From: Legionella birminghamensis
Lineage (GTDB): Bacteria; Pseudomonadota; Gammaproteobacteria; Legionellales; Legionellaceae
Direction of reading: 5' to 3'
NCBI RefSeq assembly: GCF_900452515.1
Contig: NZ_UGNW01000001.1
Coordinates: 1-64,000, forward strand
DNA: 64,000 nt
The notes under the pieces were generated by a model. It did not search any database. It saw only the letters and a program-made list of their open reading frames with translations, and was not told the origin of the DNA. This document shows positions 39,041 through 47,456 of this stretch, piece by piece (positions within the stretch are counted from its first letter, which is position 1; each line of letters opens with the position of its first letter). Position numbers and translations under genes: made by a program.

Positions 39041-40134
39041 GCTTGCCAGTTATTAATTGCGTGGATAACATTTTCCACTTCCCCTATAGTCATTTCCGGG
39101 TAACAGGGAAGGCTCAAACATTCATTACAAAGTACTTCTGTGTTTTTCAGGTTTACATTCGGAAAGCTGCCCCTTAAAAAAGGCTGCCTGTAATCGGGAA
39201 TTGGATAATGAACGTCAGAAGCAATCTGATTTTTGAGTAAGTGTTCACGAAGAGAGTCCCTCTGGGTTGTTCGGATAACATAGAGATGGGCCACATAACT
39301 GGAATTGTTTACTGCGGGGCACTGAATATTGGGAGATAGGATACCTTCACTATAATGTGCTGCTATTTTTCTCCGTTGTTCATTATCATTGTCGAGATGA
39401 GGCAGTAATTCACACAAAATAGATGCCTGGAGCTCATCCAGTCGACTGTTACGAGCCGCTCCCATCTCAATCTGGTATTTTTTACCCCAGCCATATTGTC
39501 TTAAAGAGCGGATTTTCTCAGCAATAGCCTTGTGTCGCGTGACTACAGCTCCGCCGTCTCCCAATGCGCCCAAATTTTTGGTGGGATAAAAGCTAAAGCT
39601 TGCTGCATCGCCAAAGGCTCCTACTTTCTTATTGTGGATGGCTGCACCGTGTGCCTGCGCGCAATCTTCTATTAAAGGAACCGCATGCTCTTTACAAAAG
39701 GCTGCAATTTCTGCTATTTCACTGACTGCCAGACCGTATAAATGTGTTACTACGATCGCTTTGGCTCCAGATGCGATAGCCTGGCTCACCTCCTGTAAGT
39801 TGGTATTATTGCTGTTTAAATCGACATCAAGAAAATAAGGTTTGGCGCCAATCGCCTGCAGGGCTGTAGTAGTATAGGCGCCGGCATTGGCAACAGTGGC
39901 GACCAGGTCGCCCGCAACGATACCGCAGGCCTTCAGTGCAAATTCAATGGCATCTGTGCCATTGGCCAGGCCTATGCAATGCTCCACTTGTAAGTAATCA
40001 GCAAACAGCTGCTCAAATCGCGTGCATTCTGGCCCCAGTATCAGCATCCCACTAGCGAGTACGCGCTGAACTGCAGTATTAATAAGGTCATGATGACGGC
40101 TAAGTCTGGCCAATTGATTGTTGATGAGCTGCAT
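39037..40134 (-). CDS. dTDP-3-amino-3,6-dideoxyhexose aminotransferase, FdtB/QdtB-type
   Basis: The 365-residue DegT/DnrJ PLP enzyme has the lysine in FYPTKNLGALGDGGAVV (about 186) and DCAQAHGA (about 160). Paired with the FdtA/QdtA cupin it would aminate the C3 keto group, giving dTDP-Fuc3N or dTDP-Qui3N. The ATG at 40134 has AAGGA 5 bases upstream and matches the family N-terminus; an upstream in-frame ATG at 40299 would overlap the acyltransferase gene. It differs from the GDP-perosamine synthase at 14874, its only other family member in the window. Confidence 0.9.
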   Translation of the reverse strand: MQLINNQLARLSRHHDLINTAVQRVLASGMLILGPECTRFEQLFADYLQVEHCIGLANGTDAIEFALKACGIVAGDLVATVANAGAYTTTALQAIGAKPYFLDVDLNSNNTNLQEVSQAIASGAKAIVVTHLYGLAVSEIAEIAAFCKEHAVPLIEDCAQAHGAAIHNKKVGAFGDAASFSFYPTKNLGALGDGGAVVTRHKAIAEKIRSLRQYGWGKKYQIEMGAARNSRLDELQASILCELLPHLDNDNEQRRKIAAHYSEGILSPNIQCPAVNNSSYVAHLYVIRTTQRDSLREHLLKNQIASDVHYPIPDYRQPFLRGSFPNVNLKNTEVLCNECLSLPCYPEMTIGEVENVIHAINNWQA

Positions 40135-40195
40135 TGTAATCCTTACTGCAAATGGAAATAAACCAAGGCATTTTAATCGTCCCGTAGCCAGAAGT

Positions 40196-41374
40196 CTATG
40201 GGTTGTCGCAGTTAAGTTTAGTGTCCGCCAGGCGCTTGCCAAAGTCATTGCTGGGCAGTTCAATCCAGCGATGCAGTAACAAAGCCATGCAGATTGCAAT
40301 AATGCTGGCCAGTAGAACGGCGATTGTTGCCGGGATGTGTTTCTGGTACGTCAGCCAGTAGATTAGGGCATAACTGGGTAATAGATGAACCGCGTAAAGG
40401 GGATAACTGATATTACCCAGCCAGATAAATATCGCAGGTGCTGAGCTCCGATGCCTGAATGAATAGGCAATGGCAAATATCATTAACGCGAGACCGTAGT
40501 TGAATGTGCCGGGATAAAATTGTGATTGATAATCACTCATTGACCATAAGAGCATGAATAAGAGGAAAAAAAACAGAAGAAAGGCCGAAAGCTGCCGGGT
40601 CGATAAAAATTTGCGGCAGTGCCAGTTAAAGCAGGTCCCCATCAGCATGTAAATAATGTAGAAGGCTGAATTGCCTAGTGCATGTGCCAGACCGTACCAG
40701 GAAACGCTGAGTGCCCATTTTTCAGGCTGGACATCAAGGCCCGACAGCGTTCGTAAAAGCAGAAATCCCGAAATGCTTAAACCAATAACCAAGGCAAGAA
40801 AATGGACTTTTTTTCCGGATACCAGCAGAGAGGAAAACAGAGCGCAAAGCAGATAAAATTTGATTTCGATTTGTAATGTCCAGCTGATTGCATCCAGACT
40901 GGGAACCCAGAATAGATCGCGGGTGAGTGTCAACTGCGCAAGAATGTCGAAGCTGCTAATCCATAATTGCCCGCGGTGGAACAGCAGGAGTGCGATAAGT
41001 GCGAAAAAAAAAGCGGCCCAATAGGTGGGATAAATTCTGAAAAAGCGAGTGATCAGGAATTGCTTTCTTGAATATTTAATCAGTGAGAAGGGTATCACAA
41101 AGCCGCTGATTAAGAAAAATAAGGACACGCCGAAATGGCTGTATCGAAACCAGCCGGTGTCATTTACGATAGAGACTAACTCTGGTGGATAAGGGGCGGC
41201 TTCGCAAACGTGCAGCCCCAGCAATTGACAGACTGCCGGGTGATTAAGCCAGAAGTGGCCGAGGAGATGGGCGCCTAAAAAAACAATTGCGGATGCCAGC
41301 CCCCTGAGCACATGTGCAAACAGGTAATAATGTTCAGATGGGAGATATTGGGGGGTATCAGCGCTCGAGGGCAT
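40196..41374 (-). CDS. Acyltransferase family 3 (OafA-like) membrane protein
   Basis: The 392-residue product has about ten membrane segments. The acyltransferase-3 hallmarks are seen: RGLASAIVFLGAH near residue 24, GVSLFFLISGFVI (about 82-94) and RFFRIYPTYWAA (about 111). These enzymes acylate exported sugars from the periplasmic side. As the first gene of the minus-strand dTDP-sugar operon, it may acetylate the transferred amino sugar or the polymer. Its C-terminus ends 61 bases before the aminotransferase start. Confidence 0.88.
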   Translation of the reverse strand: MPSSADTPQYLPSEHYYLFAHVLRGLASAIVFLGAHLLGHFWLNHPAVCQLLGLHVCEAAPYPPELVSIVNDTGWFRYSHFGVSLFFLISGFVIPFSLIKYSRKQFLITRFFRIYPTYWAAFFFALIALLLFHRGQLWISSFDILAQLTLTRDLFWVPSLDAISWTLQIEIKFYLLCALFSSLLVSGKKVHFLALVIGLSISGFLLLRTLSGLDVQPEKWALSVSWYGLAHALGNSAFYIIYMLMGTCFNWHCRKFLSTRQLSAFLLFFFLLFMLLWSMSDYQSQFYPGTFNYGLALMIFAIAYSFRHRSSAPAIFIWLGNISYPLYAVHLLPSYALIYWLTYQKHIPATIAVLLASIIAICMALLLHRWIELPSNDFGKRLADTKLNCDNP

Positions 41375-41483
41375 TCGCTCAACCTGAAAACCAATAAGAT
41401 CGGTTTTTCGATTTGATTAATAAATCATTTTTAGATATATGCGGGAAGCTGTCAAGTTTGGCAGTGTCCCGGTATCGAACATC

Positions 41484-41765
41484 CGAATCCCCGCGGCTTG
41501 CGACCGCGGAGCCCCCACGAAGCCAATTTAATGTTAAGCACACTTGCTTATACTACCTGTTAAATCTTATTTTTTGGAAACATTGAAACTTGTCTGAGGG
41601 CTATGCTACTCCTACAGGCATGGGCCCCGCGGTCGGTGCCGCGGGGATTCGGTGTCGGTGCCGCGGGGATTCGGTGTCGGTGCCGCGGGGATTCGGTGTC
41701 GGTGCCGCGGGGATTCGGTGTTGGTGCCGCGGGGATTCGGTGTTGGTGCCGCGGGGATTCGGAAG
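41484..41765. repeat. MITE-like inverted-repeat element, copy B, with expanded right arm
   Basis: The left arm (41485-41513) is GAATCCCCGCGGC..GACCGCGG. The core at 41516-41600 matches the core of the 6144-6335 element in opposite orientation. The right arm begins GCATGGGCCCCGCGGTC (about 41620) and is expanded to six GCCGCGGGGATTC units at a 22-bp period, up to 41765. The 400-bp gap 41375-41774 holds this element and no gene; frames running through the array are repeat read-through. Confidence 0.75.
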
Positions 41766-41774
41766 CTTCGCCCG

Positions 41775-42224
41775 TTAGCCTGCAACAATCGCTTCATTCA
41801 ATGAATCCCTGTTTTGCTCGCCATAGAGTATCTTCACCAGCTCGCCCTGGGGATTAATAATAAAGGTGGCAGGTACGGCGCGCGGGTGTTCAAAATTCAG
41901 GGAGCGGCCCGGGTCAATTGCCAGGCTTGGATAATTAATGCCAAATTGCTTGATCAATTTTTGCTGTTCGTACAGGGGAAGCGCATCATAATTAACGGCA
42001 AAAAGCGCTATTTTTTCTTTGTTATTCTTATAAAAATGATTCAGTTCACTGATTTCATTCAGGCAGGGCTGACACCAGCTGGCCCAATAGTTAATCAGCA
42101 CCCATTTGCCTTTCAGACTGTTGAGTTCAATTCGCTTGCCTTCCATGTCGGTCAATACGGCGGCCTGGGCCAGGGAGATAACAGAGGTCAGTAGCAGTGC
42201 TATAATGAATTTTGCAGCAGTCAC
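41775..42224 (-). CDS. Secreted thioredoxin-like protein (TlpA/ResA type)
   Basis: The 149-residue product has a signal peptide (about 1-21, ending AQA) and a thioredoxin-like fold with the redox motif WCQPC (about 51-55) and the cis-proline segment VPATF (about 116). This type reduces disulfides in the periplasm, often during cytochrome c maturation. The repeat element lies immediately downstream, only about 10 bases from the stop codon. The specific partner is unknown. Confidence 0.88.
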   Translation of the reverse strand: MTAAKFIIALLLTSVISLAQAAVLTDMEGKRIELNSLKGKWVLINYWASWCQPCLNEISELNHFYKNNKEKIALFAVNYDALPLYEQQKLIKQFGINYPSLAIDPGRSLNFEHPRAVPATFIINPQGELVKILYGEQNRDSLNEAIVAG

Positions 42225-42268
42225 GATGTCGTCCTAAAGGTTGAAACAGCCGCTAGTTTAACATAGGC

Positions 42269-42298
42269 TGTCTAAACAGAAAAAGCTGCAATTATAAT
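42269..42298 (+). promoter_or_regulatory. Candidate promoter for the pirin gene
   Basis: TATAAT at 42293-42298 is a perfect -10 box. TGTCTA 18 bases upstream is a poor -35. It would give a leader of about 18 bases before the ATG at 42323, which has GGGAG as its ribosome binding site. Confidence 0.4.
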
Positions 42299-42322
42299 TA
42301 AGCAACGCAGCGGGAGCTTCAC

Positions 42323-43150
42323 ATGAATCAACGTAAAGTGGCAAAGGTATTGACCGGTATGCTGGTTCGCGAAGGCGGCGGCGTTAAACTTCAGCGTTAT
42401 ATTGGGATGGAACGGGATAATCCTTATGAGCCAATGCTGTTATTTGATTTTTTTGACAGCGATAATCCCCTGGATTACATCGCCGGCTTTCCCTCTCATC
42501 CCCACCGCGGATTTGAAACGATAACCTATTTACTGGACGGGGAAATTGAACATCAGGACAATCATGGCCATCACGGTGTTATCGGCCCCGGGGGTGTTCA
42601 ATGGATGACGGCTGGCCGGGGTATTATTCATTCCGAAATGCCCAGGGAATCTGCGCGTCTGACCGGTCTGCAGCTCTGGCTTAATTTGCCGGCAGCAAAA
42701 AAAATGATTCCACCGGCTTACCAGGAGTATACTGCCGGGCAGCTGGCTTATGAAACCCTGCCAAATGGCGTCGAGATTAAATTAATTGCCGGTGAAACGG
42801 CTACTGCTTCATCCCCTGTCAAAGGCATTGCCACAGCCCCCCTTTTTTTTGATATAAAATTACCGCCGCACAGTATATTTGTACAACAAGTGCCATCTGG
42901 CCATCAATGCCTGGTATTTGTACTGCAGGGCGGATTATTGATTGATGCACAGGCGGTCGCCAGCAAAGAAATGGCAATCCTCAGCGACGGCGATGAGGTT
43001 AACCTGGGCACGCAAAGCGAAGCCTGCCATTGCATTTTAATTGCCGCCAGAAAGCTTGGCGAGCCTATTGCCCGTCTGGGGCCTTTTGTAATGAACACCC
43101 AGGAGGAAGTGTTCCAGGCGGTAGAGGATTTTCGAAACCAACGATTTTAA
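42323..43150 (+). CDS. Pirin family protein
   Basis: The 275-residue double-cupin protein has the pirin motif [20 protein letters not shown] (about 52-71) with metal-binding histidines, HQDNHGHHG and [18 protein letters not shown] (about 90-107). Related pirins act as iron-dependent quercetinases or redox-sensing proteins; the substrate here is unknown. wrbA follows 47 bases downstream, suggesting a redox-stress pair. Confidence 0.9.
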   Translation: MNQRKVAKVLTGMLVREGGGVKLQRYIGMERDNPYEPMLLFDFFDSDNPLDYIAGFPSHPHRGFETITYLLDGEIEHQDNHGHHGVIGPGGVQWMTAGRGIIHSEMPRESARLTGLQLWLNLPAAKKMIPPAYQEYTAGQLAYETLPNGVEIKLIAGETATASSPVKGIATAPLFFDIKLPPHSIFVQQVPSGHQCLVFVLQGGLLIDAQAVASKEMAILSDGDEVNLGTQSEACHCILIAARKLGEPIARLGPFVMNTQEEVFQAVEDFRNQRF

Positions 43151-43197
43151 CCGGGTCTGCAGCCTGGTGGACGCTGAATATTACTAAGGAGAGCAAA

Positions 43198-43797
43198 ATG
43201 GCGAAGGTTTTAGTACTGTATTATTCAAGTTATGGACATGTTGAAGCCATGGCTGAAGAAGTAAGCAAGGGTGCAAAGGAGGTAGAGGGGGTTGAGGTTA
43301 CTTTGAAACGCGTACCTGAAACCATGCCAGAAGACATTGCTAAAAAAGCAGGGGTGAAGCTTAATCAGGAGGCGCCCATCGCCAGCCCCCAGGAGCTGGC
43401 TGATTATGACGCAATCATTTTTGGTACGCCAACGCGGTTTGGTAATATGGCAGCGCAGATGCGCAATTTCCTGGATCAGACAGGCGGCATGTGGGTTAAT
43501 GGCGGCCTGATTGGTAAAGTGGCTTCAGTCTTTGTGTCTACAGGCACCGGCGGGGGTAATGAATCGACCATCATGTCCTTCTGGAATACGCTGATCCATC
43601 ACGGCATGATCATAGTGGGAGTCCCGTATTCTGAAAAAGGATTAACCGATCTGAGTGAAATGCGCGGCAGTTCGCCCTATGGTGCGGGCACCATTGCCGG
43701 TGCAGATGGTAAACGGACGCCTTCAGAAATTGAACGGCAGATTGCAAGGTTTCAAGGTAAGCATGTCGCTTCAATTGCCAAGCGTTTGGTTGGGTAG
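43198..43797 (+). CDS. wrbA: NAD(P)H:quinone oxidoreductase WrbA
   Basis: The 199-residue flavodoxin-like protein reduces quinones to hydroquinones using FMN. Seen: [15 protein letters not shown] at the start (FMN-phosphate loop), [21 protein letters not shown] (about 77-97, quoted in part) and [14 protein letters not shown] (about 112). It starts at the ATG 43198 with AAGGAG upstream; frames extending further upstream run through the end of the pirin gene. Length is that of WrbA. Confidence 0.95.
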   Translation: MAKVLVLYYSSYGHVEAMAEEVSKGAKEVEGVEVTLKRVPETMPEDIAKKAGVKLNQEAPIASPQELADYDAIIFGTPTRFGNMAAQMRNFLDQTGGMWVNGGLIGKVASVFVSTGTGGGNESTIMSFWNTLIHHGMIIVGVPYSEKGLTDLSEMRGSSPYGAGTIAGADGKRTPSEIERQIARFQGKHVASIAKRLVG

Positions 43798-43819
43798 TCT
43801 GGTTCCTGCAGGCATTGGT

Positions 43820-43839
43820 GCTGGGCTTTATAGCCCAGC
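43820..43839. terminator. GCTGGGCT hairpin between wrbA and the kinase gene
   Basis: GCTGGGCT (43820-43827) pairs with AGCCCAGC (43832-43839) around a TTAT loop. It lies between two converging genes and can act in both directions. The same hairpin recurs at 61934-61957 and, split, at 9516-9574, so it belongs to a dispersed repeat family as well. Confidence 0.5.
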
Positions 43840-43845
43840 CTACCC

Positions 43846-45180
43846 TTAGCTATGGATTGAAGAGTCGGGTTTTTCTGGCGTTATGTCTTCCTTTTTTCCT
43901 TTGCCGATACTGTTTCGGCTGCGTCTTTTCTTTTTCTCCGAGTTTCTGCCAAAAAACATCGAGGCCATTTTGCGAAAAGCCCCTTTTTTTTCCCGAGGCG
44001 GACTGCTTTGCTCCGCAGGCACTGTTTCCTCTTTCTGCTTAAACTGCATATCGCTGGCTTTTTTCATATTGTTAATTGCATCATCAATATGGATACGCTT
44101 TTCCTGCTCAAAAGCGGTTAGCCCCTTCAATGTATCGGTAATAATCGTCCTCACCTCGGTCTTGAGACCATCCAGATTCATGAATAGATATTTGTAATCC
44201 TCAGCTTGTGCCGCTTTGATAACATTGCCCTTTAATGCTTCATCATAGAAAAAATTCGAATTCCACCAAATCGCTCCAATCATTCGCCCCAAAGCGAACA
44301 GATCAGAGCGATAATCAGTTGGTAGTGATTGCATTGCTTCAGGGCTTATATATCCGAAGGAGCCCACGTTCTCCGTAATGACCGTTTCACCCTCCAGTTT
44401 CGATAAGCCAAAATCGATTGTTTTTACGCTCCAATCCTTGTCAATGACAATATTTTCCGGTTTAAGATCCCGATGCACAATTTTGACAGCAAAAACCTGC
44501 TCCTTAAATGCCTCGAGCAAATTGATACAAAGCGCAAAGCGTTCTTCCAGGGTCAAATACCTTGATTTGGTTCGATCGCCGTCGAGAATATCACCCAGTG
44601 TTGAACCTTCCATCAGGCGCTCGACCATATAGGCATTTTTATCGTAAATCACAGGCTGCTTGGGAGAAACATGTGGGGTTCTGGCAGCAATGTGGTACTC
44701 TCGTCTAAGCCCCCTGAAGCCTTCATACCATTGCTCCTCTTTTCTGGGGTCAAATGCAGCTCGTTTGGCGATGCGTCTTTTCCCGCGAGGTTTGTCTTTA
44801 AAGCTTAAATCAGTCAAAGACTGAGTAAATTTATAAGTCACCTCAACCGGAATGGCGCTGCCAAACCCCCCTGCTCCTAAAAAGCCTTCGTTCAATACCG
44901 CGTAACGGTTATCTTCCATGCGATCTCTATTTGCCTGTGCATGCTTGCTTTTATAGCGAATTACTTTTTTAGTTAAACGAACTTCCACAACCACATTGCT
45001 ATAATAGACGTTGTCATTGTAGAAATTACTTAGAACGACATCATACGAATTAACTGTTCCCCATCCATAACGGACTTGTCCATTTTGAGATATTTGGGTT
45101 TGAAAAAAAAGGGCGGCTAGTATTCTTCTTTGATGTTCTTTCGGAGCGGAGGGATCAATGGGCTTAATGGTAATGCGCAT
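43846..45180 (-). CDS. Eukaryotic-like Ser/Thr protein kinase, candidate Dot/Icm effector
   Basis: The 444-residue product has an unassigned N-terminal region (1-95) followed by a kinase domain with glycine loop LGAGGFG (101-107), probable ATP lysine in RRIAKR (139), catalytic loop HRDLKPEN (236-243), DFG (256-258) and SPEAMQ (about 279). A basic, Ser-rich tail ends it (about 395-440, with EKKKRRSRN). It has no membrane anchor or PASTA repeats, unlike typical bacterial sensor kinases, and resembles Legionella LegK effectors in layout. Translocation is inferred. The ATG at 45180 has AAGGA upstream and an extended -10 promoter 40 bases away. Confidence 0.85.
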   Translation of the reverse strand: MRITIKPIDPSAPKEHQRRILAALFFQTQISQNGQVRYGWGTVNSYDVVLSNFYNDNVYYSNVVVEVRLTKKVIRYKSKHAQANRDRMEDNRYAVLNEGFLGAGGFGSAIPVEVTYKFTQSLTDLSFKDKPRGKRRIAKRAAFDPRKEEQWYEGFRGLRREYHIAARTPHVSPKQPVIYDKNAYMVERLMEGSTLGDILDGDRTKSRYLTLEERFALCINLLEAFKEQVFAVKIVHRDLKPENIVIDKDWSVKTIDFGLSKLEGETVITENVGSFGYISPEAMQSLPTDYRSDLFALGRMIGAIWWNSNFFYDEALKGNVIKAAQAEDYKYLFMNLDGLKTEVRTIITDTLKGLTAFEQEKRIHIDDAINNMKKASDMQFKQKEETVPAEQSSPPREKKGAFRKMASMFFGRNSEKKKRRSRNSIGKGKKEDITPEKPDSSIHS

Positions 45181-45216
45181 CAGCACATCCTTGCGTCTAA
45201 TTGTTTTCGTAAGTTT

Positions 45217-45225
45217 ATTATAGCA
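45217..45225 (-). promoter_or_regulatory. Extended -10 promoter for the kinase gene
   Basis: On the minus strand this reads TGCTATAAT, a perfect extended -10, giving a predicted start near 45210 and a 30-base leader. The 201-bp gap to the divergent transporter gene also holds a candidate promoter for that gene. Confidence 0.45.
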
Positions 45226-45274
45226 GAGTGGCAAAAAATAAATCATAAAGACACTTGTTTGTCCCAATTGTTGT

Positions 45275-45302
45275 TTGCTGTGCAAGTGAATTGCTGTATA
45301 AT
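45275..45302 (+). promoter_or_regulatory. Candidate promoter for the TauE-like transporter gene
   Basis: TTGCTG (45275-45280), 16 bases, then TATAAT (45297-45302). The -10 is perfect and the -35 matches three of six positions. The leader to the ATG at 45382 would be about 70 bases. Confidence 0.4.
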
Positions 45303-45381
45303 TTGCTTTTCCCTTGCTGCATGTGCAAATTCAAACCTTGTTGCCATTGCGAGTGCAAGGCTGATTTTTTTGGTGAGTGTT

Positions 45382-46293
45382 ATGGCAATTACCCTGATTA
45401 TTTATGTCATTCTGATGTTGAGTACTGTTTGTGTGATAGCGATGTTCTATCAGTTAAACCATCAGCAAAAAGCGCAGCTTGCCATCAGGGATTATTTTAA
45501 ACTGGGTATAAGCGGGGTGATCGCTTTTATCGCGGACACCCTGGGGATTGGCAGTTTTGCGGTCAATGTCGCGCTCGCCAAATTATTGGGTACATTTCCG
45601 GATGACGAATTGCCGGCTGTTAATAACGGCGCCCAGGTTATACCAGGAACCATCGAATCGCTTTTTTTCATGCAGTTGGTCGATGTTGATTTAACCACGA
45701 TGTTAACGATGGTCATTGGGACTTGTGTCGGCGGATTAATTGGGGGGGCAGTGGTCAGCCGCCTAAGCAAACAGGCTATTCGTTTAACCATGATGTGCTG
45801 CTTTGCCGGAATTATCCTTCTGTTGCTTGCCCATCAGTTTCGCTTAATGCCAGTGGGGGGCGATGTGGTTGAATTACAGGGTGCCAAACTGGTGATCGGT
45901 TTTGTGGCAATGGTGATCTGCGGTGCCTTAACTTCTGCCGGCATCGGCTTGTTTGTAATGATTCAGGGCGTCCTGTTTCTAATGAATGTTTCGCCCATTG
46001 TTGCCTTCCCGATTATGACAACCGCAGGTGCGATGCAACAGCCGTTGACCACGCTGGTCTTCTTGCAACAGGATAAAATTCCCCTGAAGAAGACAATGAT
46101 TTTAAGCCTTTCTGGTTGCGTAGGCGTACTGATTACCTTGCCTTTGTTTGCCCACCTGACTGTAACCTGGCTGCATACGCTCTTGTTACTGATTATCATT
46201 TATAACCTTTATGCGATTAGCCGGACTTATCTTAAAGTTCGTCTTTCAAACCGTAAAACGCCAGGGTTTGCCCCTGTGGCTGTTAGCAATTAA
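45382..46293 (+). CDS. TauE/SafE-type membrane transporter
   Basis: The 303-residue product has about eight membrane segments and two related halves typical of the family (LGISGVIAFIADTLGIGSFAV about 37-57; GALTSAGIGLFVMIQGVLFL about 180-199, each quoted in part). Family members export or import sulfite and organosulfur or other anions; the substrate cannot be read here. I chose the ATG at 45382; an upstream in-frame ATG at 45130 would overlap the divergent kinase gene and add sequence with no membrane character. Confidence 0.82.
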   Translation: MAITLIIYVILMLSTVCVIAMFYQLNHQQKAQLAIRDYFKLGISGVIAFIADTLGIGSFAVNVALAKLLGTFPDDELPAVNNGAQVIPGTIESLFFMQLVDVDLTTMLTMVIGTCVGGLIGGAVVSRLSKQAIRLTMMCCFAGIILLLLAHQFRLMPVGGDVVELQGAKLVIGFVAMVICGALTSAGIGLFVMIQGVLFLMNVSPIVAFPIMTTAGAMQQPLTTLVFLQQDKIPLKKTMILSLSGCVGVLITLPLFAHLTVTWLHTLLLLIIIYNLYAISRTYLKVRLSNRKTPGFAPVAVSN

Positions 46294-46337
46294 GTTTTTT
46301 ATACTCAGAGGGATTTTGAATTTTACAAGGAATGTTT

Positions 46338-47456
46338 ATGAAACTAATCAACAGATTGCGTGTTTTGCTGTGTACGATGCTCATTTCGCTCAGCGCTTAT
46401 GGGTTTAATCCTGCGTTTGATACGATGGTGATTTTTGGCGACAGCTTATCGGATAACGGTAACCTGTACCGCTATTTCCTCCATTTTCTGCCGGTGTCGC
46501 CACCCTATTACGAAGGGCATTTTTCAAATGGGCCTTTATGGGCTGAGTATCTCTACCAGAATTATTTTCCCTCCGATTACAGCATTGGTTTTCAGAATTA
46601 TGCGGTTGGCGGCGCTGGTGCGGTACTATCCTACAAGGAAAATTTACCCTTTACGCTGTCAGTCGAATTGAATGATTACCTTTACTGGAATACCTATGGC
46701 CACAAAGACACCAGCTTATACACGATCTGGATTGGCGCCAATAATTATGTGAATGGCCCCTCTAATGTAGAGGCACTTACCGATAGCGTAGTGGATGCAA
46801 TAGGCAATGCCGCCGAGCGGTTGATTGGCAAAGGCGGTAATAAATTTTTGATTATCAATCTGCCTGATTTGGCAAAGCTGCCGCAATCCAAGAAAATAAG
46901 CGATCCCTCTTTGTTAACGCGTTTGACACTGGCGCATAATCAAAAATTACAGCAACGGGTTGACAGCCTGCGTAACCAATACCCCGACGCCCTCTTTCTG
47001 TATTTTGATGCCTACAGCTTTTTCAATGAATCGATTACCCATCCTGCGGATTATGGGATCCATAACATTGAAGATCCCTGCTATCTCGGCAGTTACAGTG
47101 GCTGGTTAACGGCACTAACGCCCTCGCGCAATACACTGTATACTTACTTAAAACAGCAAAATCCAGGTTTAAGCGAAGCGCAATGGTCAATTATCCAGGC
47201 CAATCCGGCTTTGCATGAGGCTGCTGAAACAGCTTACATTTATTCGAAGCTGCCGCAGGCTGCCAAAGATGAGGCGCTGTACTGCGATAATTATTTATTC
47301 TGGGATCATGTGCATCCCACCACGGTTGTGCACCGTTTAATCGCGGAGCAAATTAGTAAACTGATTGAGGAGGCCGGTCTTGAAGCAAACTGGCCGGAAT
47401 CAATCTCGCAAAAGGTTAGTAATGGAAGAGATAAGCAAATCACAGAGAAAACGTGA
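46338..47456 (+). CDS. Secreted GDSL lipase/acyltransferase of the PlaA/PlaC/PlaD type
   Basis: The 372-residue product has a signal peptide (about 1-21) and the GDSL blocks: GDSLSDNGN (about 33-41), GGAGAV with GANNY (about 135), and DHVHP (about 323) supplying the Asp and His. Two cysteines, in DPCYLG and YCDNYLFWDHVHP, could form the disulfide-bounded loop that is processed in L. pneumophila PlaC. It would act on phospholipids or cholesterol after type II secretion; that role is inferred from the family. AAGGA supports the ATG at 46338. The C-terminus overlaps darP by 35 bases. Confidence 0.88.
   Translation: MKLINRLRVLLCTMLISLSAYGFNPAFDTMVIFGDSLSDNGNLYRYFLHFLPVSPPYYEGHFSNGPLWAEYLYQNYFPSDYSIGFQNYAVGGAGAVLSYKENLPFTLSVELNDYLYWNTYGHKDTSLYTIWIGANNYVNGPSNVEALTDSVVDAIGNAAERLIGKGGNKFLIINLPDLAKLPQSKKISDPSLLTRLTLAHNQKLQQRVDSLRNQYPDALFLYFDAYSFFNESITHPADYGIHNIEDPCYLGSYSGWLTALTPSRNTLYTYLKQQNPGLSEAQWSIIQANPALHEAAETAYIYSKLPQAAKDEALYCDNYLFWDHVHPTTVVHRLIAEQISKLIEEAGLEANWPESISQKVSNGRDKQITEKT

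Noticed and set aside
41590-41857. Overlapping frames with repeated PRGFG/GAAGIRC on both strands
   Set aside because: They translate the 22-bp array in different frames; all six frames are open because the unit lacks stops.
45130-45381. N-terminal extension of the TauE-like gene to an ATG at 45130
   Set aside because: The added 84 residues overlap the divergent kinase gene and its promoter and have no membrane-protein character.
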